A stretch of DNA of 64,000 nucleotides from an uncultured Lachnospiraceae bacterium. GTDB lineage: Bacteria > Bacillota > Clostridia > Lachnospirales > Lachnospiraceae. The stretch covers positions 49,622 to 113,621 of the forward strand of contig CAJTTU010000002.1 in the NCBI GenBank assembly GCA_910579325.1, read 5' to 3'. The notes under the pieces are model-generated. The model saw nothing but the letters and a program-made list of their open reading frames with translations. It ran no database searches and had not been told where the DNA came from. Position 1 is the stretch's first letter, and every line of letters starts with the position of its first letter. The translations under genes and the position numbers were made by a program. Positions 26,390 through 34,992 of the stretch are shown here, piece after piece.

Positions 26390-27028
26390 ATGAGGATGGG
26401 GGACAACCATTACCGTATCTCGGAGGCTTCGAAGAAGCTGAACGTAGAGGATCATGTTTTACGATACTGGGAAGAAGATTTAGGGATGGATATTCCCCGG
26501 AATGAGATGGGCCATCGCTATTATACCGATGTACATATCGAGACATTTCAGAGAATCAAGGAGATGAAGGAGCTGGGGTGCCAGCTGAAGGAAATCCGCC
26601 AGAGACTGTTGGACGAGGGAAATGAAACGCTGTTTCGGGAGCTGGGCGACGAGGTAGCCATGACAGACGCCAGGGCGCTGCCGGCGGACCGGTTGGAGCA
26701 GTTTCAGAATCTGATGGTTCATGTGGTGGCCCAGGCCATCGAAACCAGCAATGAACGGCTGGGCGAGCAGGTCAGCGAACAGGTCAGCCAGAGAGTGTTA
26801 AAGGAGATGAACTACCAGCTGCGTATGCGGGAGGAGCGGGAAGAAGAGCGCTATAAAAAGCTGGACGAGGCATTGCGGAACGTACAGAAGAGTCGCAAGC
26901 TGCAGGCAGAGATGCCGGACCAGAGCCGCATCGTGCAAATGAAAAAGAAAAGAGGTTTGTTCGGACGGAACCGGAAAGAAGCGGAGAAAGAGAACAGAAA
27001 GACCCGGTTTGCGGACATGCTTTCATAA
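26390..27028 (+). CDS. MerR-family DNA-binding regulator
   Basis: A 212-residue protein. The MerR-type winged helix-turn-helix is at residues 5-70 (YRISEASKKLNVEDHVLRYWEEDLG, RYYTDVHIETFQRIKEMKELG). Then a helical region predicted as coiled coil (VSEQVSQRVLKEMNYQLRMREEREEERYKKLDEAL) and a basic tail (MKKKRGLFGRNRKEAEKENRK). No ligand cysteines are seen, so it is not a metal sensor of the classical type; the layout is like RacA-style chromosome-binding proteins or helical-tail MerR regulators. The start at 26390 follows AGAAAGGGG. It is separated from ferredoxin by a shared terminator. Confidence 0.8.
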   Translation: MRMGDNHYRISEASKKLNVEDHVLRYWEEDLGMDIPRNEMGHRYYTDVHIETFQRIKEMKELGCQLKEIRQRLLDEGNETLFRELGDEVAMTDARALPADRLEQFQNLMVHVVAQAIETSNERLGEQVSEQVSQRVLKEMNYQLRMREEREEERYKKLDEALRNVQKSRKLQAEMPDQSRIVQMKKKRGLFGRNRKEAEKENRKTRFADMLS

Positions 27029-27091
27029 ATAAATGCCCTTGTCGTTTTCACGGTCCTACAATAGGAAGTTCAGAAGATTTTCCTGTGGTAT

Positions 27092-27125
27092 AAAAAATAG
27101 CCCGGCTTGACAGCCAGGCTATTTT
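27092..27125. terminator. Bidirectional terminator between MerR gene and ferredoxin
   Basis: TAGCCCGGCT (27098-27107) and AGCCAGGCTA (27112-27121) form a stem with A-rich 5' and T-rich 3' sides, so it can work for both convergent genes. The ferredoxin gene on the minus strand gets six U residues. Confidence 0.75.
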
Positions 27126-27149
27126 AATGTGCTCCGATTGGAGTCAGTC

Positions 27150-27323
27150 TCATTCGCCAGCGGAGATTGCATCGTTGGGACATGCGTCAGCGCAGCTACC
27201 GCAATCTACACACTCATCAGCGTTGATCACATACTTGCCATCGCCTTCGGTGATCGCGTCGTTAGGACACTCATCAGCGCAAGAACCACAAGCTACACAC
27301 TCATCACTAATTACATATGCCAT
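27150..27323 (-). CDS. 2[4Fe-4S] ferredoxin
   Basis: A 57-residue protein. Two CxxCxxCxxxCP motifs are visible, [12 protein letters not shown] (residues 9-20) and [12 protein letters not shown] (38-49), and they bind two [4Fe-4S] clusters for low-potential electron transfer in the cytosol. The layout [13 protein letters not shown] is the standard clostridial ferredoxin. The start at 27323 has AAAGGAGG eight bases upstream. It is single, with its own terminator (27092-27125), and can serve many oxidoreductases. Confidence 0.95.
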   Translation of the reverse strand: MAYVISDECVACGSCADECPNDAITEGDGKYVINADECVDCGSCADACPNDAISAGE

Positions 27324-27504
27324 TGGTCTGATCCTCCTTTTAGACTTTTTATGTACGCAGGGGGCGGTAGGCCCTCCTTAATACCTGGTTACATTGTAAT
27401 ACAGAAAGGTATATAATTCAAGTGGAATTTTCTTGTTTCACAGGAAAGTTCTTTAAACTGTTCAATCGTAAACGGACCAGCGCCGACCAATCGCAAAAGT
27501 GGGC

Positions 27505-27533
27505 TTGCCAAGAAATCAGTGTTATACTATAAT
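27505..27533 (+). promoter_or_regulatory. Sigma-A promoter of the DUF1858 gene
   Basis: TTGCCA (27505-27510), a 17-base spacer and TATAAT (27528-27533). A leader of about 100 bases follows. Confidence 0.65.
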
Positions 27534-27554
27534 ATCTCATAGAGTTAAAAAACA

Positions 27555-27620
27555 GACAGGGCATTCCGGCAGGCTTACCCGTAAAAGATAGCCGTAAGGT
27601 AATTTCAGGATGCCCGGATA
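27555..27620 (+). promoter_or_regulatory. Hairpin leader of the DUF1858 gene
   Basis: GGGCAT (about 27560) pairs with ATGCCC (about 27610), and TTACC pairs with GGTAA inside. The stem ends before the ribosome-binding site GGAGG of the DUF1858 gene at 27642. It is a plausible cis-acting RNA or stabilising stem, of unknown class. Confidence 0.35.
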
Positions 27621-27641
27621 AAACAATGGAGGTATCTCATA

Positions 27642-27851
27642 ATGGCAAAACAGGTTTCAAAAGATATGCTGATCAGCGAGCTTCTGGAGGTTGACCCCGG
27701 CATCGTTCCGATTCTGATGGCTGCGGGCATGGGCTGCATCGGCTGCCCTTCCGCGCAGGGCGAGTCTCTGGAAGAGGCGGCTGCGGTACACGGCATTGAC
27801 GGCGAGGCGCTGGTAGCGAGGATTAATGAATATCTGACGTTAAAAGGCTGA
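27642..27851 (+). CDS. DUF1858 domain protein
   Basis: A 69-residue protein with the DUF1858 pattern, [37 protein letters not shown]. The two cysteines in GCIGCP are the conserved pair that in related proteins sits next to hybrid-cluster or sulfur-handling enzymes. The family's biochemical role is not established, though it is often linked to [Fe-S] or redox metabolism. The start at 27642 has AATGGAGG upstream. It is followed by a strong terminator. Confidence 0.88.
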   Translation: MAKQVSKDMLISELLEVDPGIVPILMAAGMGCIGCPSAQGESLEEAAAVHGIDGEALVARINEYLTLKG

Positions 27852-27863
27852 AAAAGCGTAATA

Positions 27864-27895
27864 AAAAATGGGGGCGGAATGCTCCCATTTTTTTA
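27864..27895. terminator. Terminator after DUF1858 gene (also usable by mecA)
   Basis: ATGGGGGC pairs with GCTCCCAT, with A-rich and T-rich flanks on the two sides (AAAAAA before, TTTTTTT after), so it works on the plus strand and probably also for the convergent mecA transcript. Confidence 0.8.
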
Positions 27896-27916
27896 TATCA
27901 AACCGGCTGCGTCTCT

Positions 27917-28696
27917 TTAGATCAGTGCCAGCCGCTGTAAAGCCACATCCGCAATGAACTTTTCATAGTGCTCTTCATAATAAGCGTTTGTCGCGTAAGC
28001 GCTCTTCACTCTCCTGCCGTATTCCAGCAAAATATTGCACACTCGGTTAAATTCCTCCGGGCTGTGGGAGGATTTGTTGATGACCAGGAAATATGCGCCG
28101 TCGGGAGAGCGGTAAAGGGTGTTTAAGCCAAAATAAGTATCGGACAGGACCGCCGCTACCCTGGTGATATCCTCCAGATTTTTGAAGGAGTAAATGCGCA
28201 CCAGGTTTACCCTGTCTACGCTGTCCTTGATGGCTTCAGGCTGCAGCAGGTCGTGTTCCTGAACCACCTCAGTGCTTTGCTTTGTCTTGCTCTGCTGATT
28301 TTTCCGGTTTTCCAGAAGCATGTTGAAGATATCCAGTATGTCGTCTGCGCCTTCCGGAGGTTCTCTGTCCGATTTCCCGAAGCCGCCCGTGCCGTCAGGA
28401 AAAGCCTGGGAGGGGGCAAATTTGGAAAATCGGCTGTCCAGCTCGTCGGGATCGTCAATTTTTGTTATGATTAATATGATTTTTTCACCGGTTAAGGGGA
28501 TTGCCTCCACCATAAGCGGCATATCGTTGACTTCGAAGCCGCATTGCTCGTATGCTGTCTGAATCATCTCCTGAAACAGGGAACGGGCTTTTTCGCTTCC
28601 ATATGCCAATTCGCTTAGATTCAGCTCCCGGGAATTCAGATCCTCCCGGTTTAAGGTGCAGCGAATCTGGTTGTCGCTGATTTTTTCTATATCCAA
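27917..28696 (-). CDS. mecA: Adaptor protein MecA
   Basis: A 259-residue adaptor that brings substrates to the ClpC protease. The N-terminal substrate-binding domain begins MDIEKISDNQIRCTLNREDL, a charged, low-order linker follows (DSRFSKFAPSQAF to about residue 140), and the C-terminal ClpC-binding domain contains IYSFKNLEDITRVAAVL and DTYFGLNTLYRSPDGAYFLVI. Layout and length are typical, with the linker longer than in Bacillus. It is single and transcribed convergently to the DUF1858 gene. Confidence 0.93.
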   Translation of the reverse strand: MDIEKISDNQIRCTLNREDLNSRELNLSELAYGSEKARSLFQEMIQTAYEQCGFEVNDMPLMVEAIPLTGEKIILIITKIDDPDELDSRFSKFAPSQAFPDGTGGFGKSDREPPEGADDILDIFNMLLENRKNQQSKTKQSTEVVQEHDLLQPEAIKDSVDRVNLVRIYSFKNLEDITRVAAVLSDTYFGLNTLYRSPDGAYFLVINKSSHSPEEFNRVCNILLEYGRRVKSAYATNAYYEEHYEKFIADVALQRLALI

Positions 28697-29269
28697 GATC
28701 TCACTCCCATTCTGCGATAAGTATAATCCGGCTCTGTGTCCTGCCGGGTTTTTATAAGGAAGAATTCACTCATTCATTATACCTTATATAGATTTGATAT
28801 GTAAAGCTATATTTTTGGTTTTTCAGAGGCTTTTTCAGGAACTTTTACCAGATGCTTGTTCTGGCGCAGAGCTGGCACAAAATCGGCTCGAATTTGGCTT
28901 TAACTGGCACGAAGCAGGTCTTGAAAAATGGAAAAAATTCCTTTATAATAATGTCATCGAGCTCGAATTAAGGAAAAGTCAAAATAATATATCACGAAAC
29001 CTTCAAAGCTTCTGAAAAAGGAGAGACCTTTCCGAAAACCATTCTTAAGAAGTCCTTATGCGCATCAGGCTTTTATGTCACCATTAAAAGTAGCAGAAAC
29101 ACAGATTCCCGATTCAAACGCCGCTTCAATGTAAAAAACAGGACGGTTATGGTATTGTCCGAGAATTCCCCATCAGGTTGTAGGAAGAATGTTAATGTGG
29201 TATAATGTGAACACTTATGTTACCAGACATTTATTTAGCAGTATTTTTACAACAGGAGGAATTTCTGAA
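28697..29269. other. AT-rich intergenic region without a gene
   Basis: A 573-base AT-rich stretch between the divergent mecA and GH18 genes. It holds promoter-like TATAAT boxes for both. Around 28870 two TGGCAC boxes recur (as near 4921), one followed by CGGCTC at the sigma-54-like distance. A 73-codon open frame inside lacks homology and ribosome-binding site. I see nothing else. Confidence 0.5.
29178..29206 (+). promoter_or_regulatory. Sigma-A promoter of the GH18 gene
   Basis: TTGTAG (29178-29183), a 17-base spacer and TATAAT (29201-29206) with an extended -10 TG. Confidence 0.6.
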
Positions 29270-31009
29270 ATGAGAAGAAGACCGGCGCCTGTGGCCCGCA
29301 TATTTTTAATTGTGATTCTGATCGTCTGCCTGTTTGGCGGATTTACCCTGTACAAGAGATTTTCTCCTTCCAGGGAAATGGCGGATTTAAACCAGGTCTA
29401 TGACGTGAGCGGCGATCAGGCTGCGTTGGTGGTCAATGGCGAGTTGTCTTTATATAAAGGCGTGCTGTCAGAAGGAACCGTTTATCTGGAACTGGATACG
29501 GTTAAGGTTCTGTTGAATTCCGGTTTTTACTGGGACAGAGAGAACGGACAGCTTCTCTATACCAATGCGCTGTCCACCTATACCGCGCAAGTCGGCGGCA
29601 ATGCCTGCAGTGAAGCAGGGGGAGAGCCCCGGGTTATGGCCCATACCATTGCCTATGAAAACGGGGACACCCTCTATGTTTCGGTTGAGTATGCGGCCCT
29701 GTTTACAGATATGGATTATAGCATCTATGAGGAACCGGCCCGTCTGGTAATCGGTCTGGGGAACGGGGAACGAACCAGGGCTGTAGTCAGCAAGGATGCC
29801 GCAATCCGCAGACTGGGAGGGATTAAAAGTGAAGTTGTCCGAAAAGCGCCTGCCGGGACGCCGGTAACTGTTCTCTATGAGATGGAGAACTGGTCGGAGG
29901 TATGCACGGATGACGGATACATGGGATATATTCAGAACAAGGTTCTGAAAGAATATACGCAGAGTGTCAGAGAAAGCAGTTTTTATGAGCCAGAGTATAC
30001 CAGTATTTCTTTTGATCATAAAATTACCCTTGTCTGGCATCAGGTATTTGAGGCCGGAGAGAATGAAAAACTGTCAGAGCTGATCGGGCAGACTCAGGGG
30101 GTTACTGTCGTCTCGCCCACCTGGTTTGCCGTAGATCGCAATGACGGAACCTTTACCTCCATAGCCGACGCTTCCTATGTGGAGCAGGCTCATGCCATGG
30201 GAATCGATGTCTGGGTGCTGATCAATGACTTTAATCATGAGATCAGTATCCAACAGGTGCTGGCATCCAGGGCTTCCCGGGATCATTTGCGGGAAGAACT
30301 GGTGCGCCAGGTTAAAGTGCTGGGAGCCGACGGGATCAACATCGATTTCGAGTATATTACCCAGGCCTGCGCAGATGATTTTATACAGTTTTTAAGAGAA
30401 CTGTCCGCAGATTGCCGAAGGGAGTCCCTGGTTCTCTCCATAGATAATTACATGCCTACCGGCGGTAACGCTTTTTATGATATGGAAACACAGGGGAAAA
30501 TTGCGGATTATGTGATCCTGATGGGGTATGATGAACACTGGGACGGCTCCGAGGCCGGCTCCGGCGCTTCCATTTCCTTTGTGGACAGGGGAATTTCCAC
30601 CTCATTGCAGATGGTTCCGGCCGAAAAGCTGATCGGCGGCGTGCCCTTTTTCACCCGGATCTGGACCGAAACGCCGGAGGAGCAGGCACAGCCGGGAGCG
30701 GAGATCAGAGAGGATGGAAATTCAGTTTACGCGCGATATGCGCTGTCTTCGGAGGCCTGCGGCATGGAACGGGCATTTCGGGTCCTGGATGAGAACGGCG
30801 TCGTTCCTGAGTGGAATGCCGAATTGGGGCAGTATTATGGCGAATACCAGACAGAACAGGGAATAGTGAGAATCTGGCTGGAAGACGAAAGGTCCCTGGA
30901 GGAGAAATTAAAGTTGATTTCTCAGAATCAGCTGGCCGGCGTGGCCGGCTGGAAGCTGGGGCTGGAAACCAGCGGCGTGTGGCCTGTGATCAGTCAGTAT
31001 AACCATTGA
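29270..31009 (+). CDS. Membrane-anchored glycosyl hydrolase family 18 protein with SH3 domain
   Basis: A 579-residue exported protein. One N-terminal transmembrane anchor (ARIFLIVILIVCLFGGFTLY, residues about 8-27), a copper-amine-oxidase-N-like/stalk domain, a bacterial SH3 domain (GTPVTVLYEMENWSEVCTDDGYMGYI, about 195-225) and a GH18 barrel with the catalytic motif DGINIDFEY (DxxDxDxE type) near residue 360. These features match YaaH/SleL-like spore or cell-wall glucosaminidases, which cut peptidoglycan. The start at 29270 follows ACAGGAGGA. Its last 102 bases are covered by the convergent GNAT gene. Confidence 0.88.
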   Translation: MRRRPAPVARIFLIVILIVCLFGGFTLYKRFSPSREMADLNQVYDVSGDQAALVVNGELSLYKGVLSEGTVYLELDTVKVLLNSGFYWDRENGQLLYTNALSTYTAQVGGNACSEAGGEPRVMAHTIAYENGDTLYVSVEYAALFTDMDYSIYEEPARLVIGLGNGERTRAVVSKDAAIRRLGGIKSEVVRKAPAGTPVTVLYEMENWSEVCTDDGYMGYIQNKVLKEYTQSVRESSFYEPEYTSISFDHKITLVWHQVFEAGENEKLSELIGQTQGVTVVSPTWFAVDRNDGTFTSIADASYVEQAHAMGIDVWVLINDFNHEISIQQVLASRASRDHLREELVRQVKVLGADGINIDFEYITQACADDFIQFLRELSADCRRESLVLSIDNYMPTGGNAFYDMETQGKIADYVILMGYDEHWDGSEAGSGASISFVDRGISTSLQMVPAEKLIGGVPFFTRIWTETPEEQAQPGAEIREDGNSVYARYALSSEACGMERAFRVLDENGVVPEWNAELGQYYGEYQTEQGIVRIWLEDERSLEEKLKLISQNQLAGVAGWKLGLETSGVWPVISQYNH

Positions 31010-31885
31010 ACGAAACCCCAGACGGCGGGCCAGTTTCAGAGAATCCGAATTGTCCGCCGGGACAGCGCAGAAAACCTCCCGGTAGTCCGTGCAATCAGAG
31101 AGATATTCCAGGCAGGCCCGGCAGGCTTCCAGCGCGTAGCCCTGCCGGCGGCAGCCTTCGGATAGGATATATCCGAGAAAAGGAACCTCCTCAGCAGAGG
31201 AAGAAAGGGGTGATGATTTAAAATCGAATCCGCAGTGTCCGATGACGGCATTGTCTAAGCAGCGAAGGACTGTGTACATACCCAGCTGATAAAGGCCGTA
31301 CATGGTCCGGATGTAGGCGTCTAAGAACGCTTCCGGTTCATGGGCGGGGAAAAACCAGTGTGCCGTGTGGTTTTCTCTATAGATTTTGGCCAGCGGCGGC
31401 AGATCCGCCAGGCAGGTTTCCCGCAGAATCAGGCGGGGCGTGTGCGCGATCGTAAAAGGCAGGCCGTGAAAACGGCAGTAGGCCAGCCGCAGATAATCAC
31501 CGAGGTCTTCGGTAAAATCCTGAAACAAATAAGGGGCCGGCAGATCAGGCGCGTCGGCTCTCTGAAATCCGGCGGCGGCTATGGAATATTTCCTGGCCGC
31601 CGCCAGTGTTTCCTCATTGTCTGAGATCAGCAGCAGGTGTTCCGGGGAAAAACGATGCCGGGAAAGATAATCAGTTGATGTTTCGCAATGGTCCATAAAA
31701 CGGCCGGCAGATGCCTCGGAAGATTCCGTGAAGCAGCTGACCAGCGTTTTGGACGGTTCCATAAGATGGACGATGACGCCCTGGGATTTTTGCTGGCGTA
31801 TAAATGCAGGCAGGGTGTCCGGAAGGCCGCCCTGCAAATGAATCAGCAGGGCATGGAATGTGTGGAAAGTTGTAGTATTTGCCAT
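30908..31885 (-). CDS. HAD-like plus GNAT acetyltransferase two-domain protein
   Basis: A 325-residue protein. Residues about 1-140 resemble a HAD-like module of which only the late motif LLLISDNEETLAAARKYSIAAAGF is visible, with no nucleophile DxD, so it is probably not an active phosphatase. Residues 155-290 are a GNAT N-acetyltransferase (TPRLILRETCLADLPPLAKIYREN, GYILSEGCRRQGYALEAC, CAVPADNSDSLKLARRLGF), with the acetyl-CoA loop CRRQGYA. Substrate unknown. The last 33 codons run antisense to the end of the GH18 gene, which suggests loss of an earlier stop. Confidence 0.75.
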   Translation of the reverse strand: MANTTTFHTFHALLIHLQGGLPDTLPAFIRQQKSQGVIVHLMEPSKTLVSCFTESSEASAGRFMDHCETSTDYLSRHRFSPEHLLLISDNEETLAAARKYSIAAAGFQRADAPDLPAPYLFQDFTEDLGDYLRLAYCRFHGLPFTIAHTPRLILRETCLADLPPLAKIYRENHTAHWFFPAHEPEAFLDAYIRTMYGLYQLGMYTVLRCLDNAVIGHCGFDFKSSPLSSSAEEVPFLGYILSEGCRRQGYALEACRACLEYLSDCTDYREVFCAVPADNSDSLKLARRLGFRSMVILTDHRPHAAGFQPQLPAGHAGQLILRNQL

Positions 31886-31969
31886 ATGTTTTTTATATTG
31901 TCCATCTATCGCTAATATAATGAATTTCTGAGCGGTTTACAATTGCCGCATTCCTGATTTACCGGCCAA

Positions 31970-32104
31970 TTAACACTTTTTTCCCTGGAACGCAAAGCCG
32001 CATTCCCAACATTCTTTAATAAAGGCTGTTTGATCGATATAGAAGTATCTCTCCCGGCGGATTGTCTCATAGTTCTGACGTCCGATGCTTATGGCTCTTG
32101 CCAT
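31970..32104 (-). pseudogene. N-terminal fragment of an AAA-ATPase_like gene
   Basis: The 44 codons from the ATG at 32104, with AAGGAGGG upstream, read ARAISIGRQNYETIRRERYF and YIDQTAFIKECWE, the N-terminus of the AAA-ATPase_like family; the family continues into the P-loop but this frame stops. The rest is gone. It is another dead member, of a different subgroup, than the one at 5049. Confidence 0.7.
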
Positions 32105-32235
32105 GGTCCTTCCCTCCTTCTTCTGCCGCTGTTTTGTTGAAACAACAGAAATCTGCTGGCAAATCATCCGGCTCATGAGTGTATCTTAAGTATAACGAGT
32201 AATTGAACAATTTACAATGATTACTTGTTGATCAT

Positions 32236-32919
32236 TTACGATAATTTTTGTATAAATGCATCGAACAGCTTCATGCCGTCCACCGTGTCGGAGCGGCTGT
32301 GGGTCATGCACATGCGCTCCGGGTGCCACTGGACTGCGATGATGGGCAGGCTGTCGTGTATGAGGGCTTCCGGGACATGATCGGTAGTTTCCTGGATGAT
32401 ATGAAGACCCCGTCCCAACCGGCCGACCGCCTGGTGGTGCGCGCTGTTGGTGATAAAACGGGAACCGTACACTTCATACAGGAAAGAATTTTTGGCGGTC
32501 CAGGTCTGGTGAATCAGATCGCCCTGATCAGACTGGTGGATGGCCGCCGTTCTGATGTGCTGAATCAGTGTACCGCCAAAATAGATATTGATAATCTGCA
32601 TGCCCTTGCAGATGCCCAGAACCGGTTTGCCTGCTTTTACAAAGGCGTCCAGCGTCTGCAACTGCCGCAGGTCGACGGTTCGGTCAATATTTTTGGCGCC
32701 TTTCGGCGGCTGATGGAAAAGTGCCGGATCGATATCCGCGCCGCCGGGCAGCAGCAGGGCGTTAAACTGCCCTATGGAGGATGCCGGGATATTTCCTTCG
32801 GATGCGTTTTCAGCCATAAATCCGATTGCAATGTCAACGCCGGCTCCTTTCAGAGCTTCTTCATAATTCCGGGTTTTTTCCGGAAGGCCGGCAATTAAAA
32901 ATTTGGGGGTGGTTTTCAT
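32236..32919 (-). CDS. Gamma-glutamyl-gamma-aminobutyrate hydrolase family protein (peptidase C26)
   Basis: A 227-residue class I glutamine amidotransferase-like hydrolase. The nucleophile Cys lies in VLGICKGMQ, and the His/Glu of the triad lie in AVQWHPERM; LLPGGADIDPALF is the oxyanion strand block. PuuD-type enzymes cleave gamma-glutamyl-GABA, but many relatives act on other gamma-glutamyl compounds, so the substrate stays open. The start at 32919 has a GGAGC sequence upstream. Single gene, normal length. Confidence 0.88.
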   Translation of the reverse strand: MKTTPKFLIAGLPEKTRNYEEALKGAGVDIAIGFMAENASEGNIPASSIGQFNALLLPGGADIDPALFHQPPKGAKNIDRTVDLRQLQTLDAFVKAGKPVLGICKGMQIINIYFGGTLIQHIRTAAIHQSDQGDLIHQTWTAKNSFLYEVYGSRFITNSAHHQAVGRLGRGLHIIQETTDHVPEALIHDSLPIIAVQWHPERMCMTHSRSDTVDGMKLFDAFIQKLS

Positions 32920-33144
32920 TGCGATGCTCCTTATATAAAAACGATTAGTGATAGGTCAGTATACTAAACTATGAAGAGCATAGCACAATTATGACAGGAA
33001 GGACAGAAAAATTTGAATTGTACTTTGCGGCGATAAGGTTTAAAATAGATACAAGTTTGAAACTAAACGGTCAAACCTTCCCGAAATGACGCGGCAGGCT
33101 GCGTCAGGGAAAAGGGGAATATAAAAGAAGAGGAGACATTGACG

Positions 33145-33564
33145 ATGAGAGACGAAAATTGCATTTTCTGTAAAATTGCTAACGGTGAGATTCCGTCCGC
33201 TACGGTTTACGAGGACGAAAAGTTCCGGGTGATTCTGGATCTGGGCCCGGCCACGAAAGGCCATGCGCTGATTTTACCGAAAGAGCATTTTGACGACGTA
33301 TGCCAATTGAACGAAGTCTATGCTGGAGGCGTACTGCCGTTAGCGGCAAAAATCGGTCGGGCGATGAAGCAGGGGCTTGGATGCGACGGCTTTAACCTGG
33401 TTCAGAATAATGGCGGGGCGGCAGGGCAGACCGTGCGCCACTTCCATATGCATGTGATTCCCAGATATGCGGGGGGACCCAAAGGCATCGCCGCATGGGA
33501 ACCCGGGTCAGCCGACGGCAAAGAGCTGGAAGAACTGGCGGATAAAATCAGAACAAATATTTAA
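33145..33564 (+). CDS. HIT family protein
   Basis: A 139-residue histidine-triad nucleotide hydrolase. The triad reads HFHMHVIPR (HxHxHxx type) near residues 98-106; CIFCKIANGEIPSATVYED is the N-terminal Hint/Hit block with the pair of cysteines that may bind zinc. Such proteins cleave AMP from adenylated amines and lysine. The start at 33145 follows AGAAGAGGAG. Single gene between convergent partners. Confidence 0.93.
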   Translation: MRDENCIFCKIANGEIPSATVYEDEKFRVILDLGPATKGHALILPKEHFDDVCQLNEVYAGGVLPLAAKIGRAMKQGLGCDGFNLVQNNGGAAGQTVRHFHMHVIPRYAGGPKGIAAWEPGSADGKELEELADKIRTNI

Positions 33565-33593
33565 GATAACCCGGTGCGAAGGGGAGCTGGAGA

Positions 33594-34667
33594 TCAGCTC
33601 CCGATTCCGGCCAGTTTTTTCAAAAGCGCCGTAATCTGTCCTGAGGCGTCGGAAAGCTGGCTGCTTTTCATGGCGTGGATATATTGGCTGCGGTTCTCGT
33701 AGAGCTTCAGGACATCCTGATAAAGTCTGTCGGAGGTCATCTCCTCTTCTTCCAGAACTTCGGAAAACCCCTGCTTTTTAAAGGAACGGGCGTTTAGGAT
33801 CTGGTCGCCGCGGCTGGCGGCAGTGGAGAGGGGAATCAGCAGCGCGGGCTTTCTAAGCGCCAGCAGTTCGCAGATCGCATTGGCCCCCGCCCGGGAGATT
33901 ACCAAGTCTGCCGCTGCGAACAGGTGGCGCAGCGGTTCGTTCATGTATTCATACTGCACATAGTTTGCCAGATGGTCAAGCGTGTGGTCCAGGTTCCCTT
34001 TACCGCACAGGTGCACGACCTGAAAGGTGTCCAGGAGCCTTGGCAGAATGGAGCGGACCGCCTCGTTTACCTTCACGGAGCCGGAGCTGCCGCCGATAAT
34101 CAGAAGAACGGGTCTTGAGGCGGAGAAGCCGGTCATTTTCAATCCGGTCAGCCGGTCCCCGGTCAGCAATTCTTCTCTGATCGGACAGCCGGTCAGCACC
34201 GCCTTTTCTTTTGGCAGGCAGTCTAATGTTTCGGGGAAGTTGCAGCATATGAAGGAAGCGCCCGGCAGGCACAGCCTGTTCGCCAGCCCAGGCGTCATGT
34301 CGGATTCATGGAGCACTGCCGGGATTCTTCGCTTTTTGGCGGCCAGAACCACAGGGACAGAGACAAAACCGCCTTTGGAAAAGATGACGTCAGGCTTATG
34401 TTTTTTTAACAGCGCGTCGGCCTCAAAAAAGCCTTTGATTACCCGGAATGGGTCCGTCAGGTTTTTCAGATCGAAATAGCGGCGCAGCTTTCCCGAGGAA
34501 ATGCCGTCATAGGAAATACCGGCCTGTCTGACCAGTTCCTTTTCGATCCCTTCATAAGAACCGATATATCTGATATCAAATCCAGCTTCTTTTAAACCGG
34601 GCAGCAGGGCCAGATTCGGGGTCACATGACCCGCAGTGCCGCCCCCTGTCAGAATAATCCGTTTCAT
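33594..34667 (-). CDS. murG: UDP-GlcNAc:lipid I transferase MurG
   Basis: A 357-residue GT-B transferase that converts lipid I to lipid II on the inner face of the membrane. The N-terminal block KRIILTGGGTAGHVTPNLAL, the segment PDVIFSKGGFVSVPVVLAA and the C-terminal SRAGANAICELLALRKPALLIPL are characteristic. Length is normal. It stands alone rather than in a dcw cluster. The start at 34667 is followed upstream by a small gene for a TSCPD protein. Confidence 0.9.
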   Translation of the reverse strand: MKRIILTGGGTAGHVTPNLALLPGLKEAGFDIRYIGSYEGIEKELVRQAGISYDGISSGKLRRYFDLKNLTDPFRVIKGFFEADALLKKHKPDVIFSKGGFVSVPVVLAAKKRRIPAVLHESDMTPGLANRLCLPGASFICCNFPETLDCLPKEKAVLTGCPIREELLTGDRLTGLKMTGFSASRPVLLIIGGSSGSVKVNEAVRSILPRLLDTFQVVHLCGKGNLDHTLDHLANYVQYEYMNEPLRHLFAAADLVISRAGANAICELLALRKPALLIPLSTAASRGDQILNARSFKKQGFSEVLEEEEMTSDRLYQDVLKLYENRSQYIHAMKSSQLSDASGQITALLKKLAGIGS

Positions 34668-34692
34668 ACAATCCTCCGTTAACAGTTTCGTT

Positions 34693-34938
34693 TCAGCTTC
34701 TTGCCAGGTATTGTTTCAGCACCCGGGCCAGCTGGTCGGGGCAGGATGTGTCTTTGGACCCACAGCGGATTCCGCCAAGTTTTGAGATCACTTCCTGTAC
34801 CTCCATGCCTTCTACCAGACGGCTGATGCCCTGAAGATTTCCGTGGCAGCCGCCATAGTAGGTGACGCCGTTTAATTTTCCGTCCACAACGTTAAATTCA
34901 ATTTCGCTGGAGCAGACGCCCTGTGTCTTATAAAGCAT
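34693..34938 (-). CDS. TSCPD-domain protein (TIGR03905 type)
   Basis: An 81-residue protein of the TSCPD type: TQGVCSSEIEFNVVDGKLNGVTYYGGCHGNLQGISRLVEGM, then CGSKDTSCPDQLARVLKQYL. The TSCPD motif near the C-terminus and the GGCxGN block are shared with the extra domain of some B12-dependent ribonucleotide reductases; the three or four cysteines suggest a metal or redox site. The function of the stand-alone form is not known. The leader contains the structured element at 34993-35085, shared with the small gene at 38703. Confidence 0.85.
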   Translation of the reverse strand: MLYKTQGVCSSEIEFNVVDGKLNGVTYYGGCHGNLQGISRLVEGMEVQEVISKLGGIRCGSKDTSCPDQLARVLKQYLARS

Positions 34939-34992
34939 ATGATTAACCTCCTGTATTCTTTCATATATTTATGGGGTTGGGTTGGTAGTGGA

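Noticed and set aside
27127..27416. Plus-strand open frames across the ferredoxin region
   Set aside because: They are antisense to the clear 2[4Fe-4S] ferredoxin on the minus strand, which has a ribosome-binding site and terminator.
28794..29015. 73-codon open frame in the gap between mecA and the GH18 gene
   Set aside because: No ribosome-binding site, low-complexity AT-rich codons and no similarity to a family.
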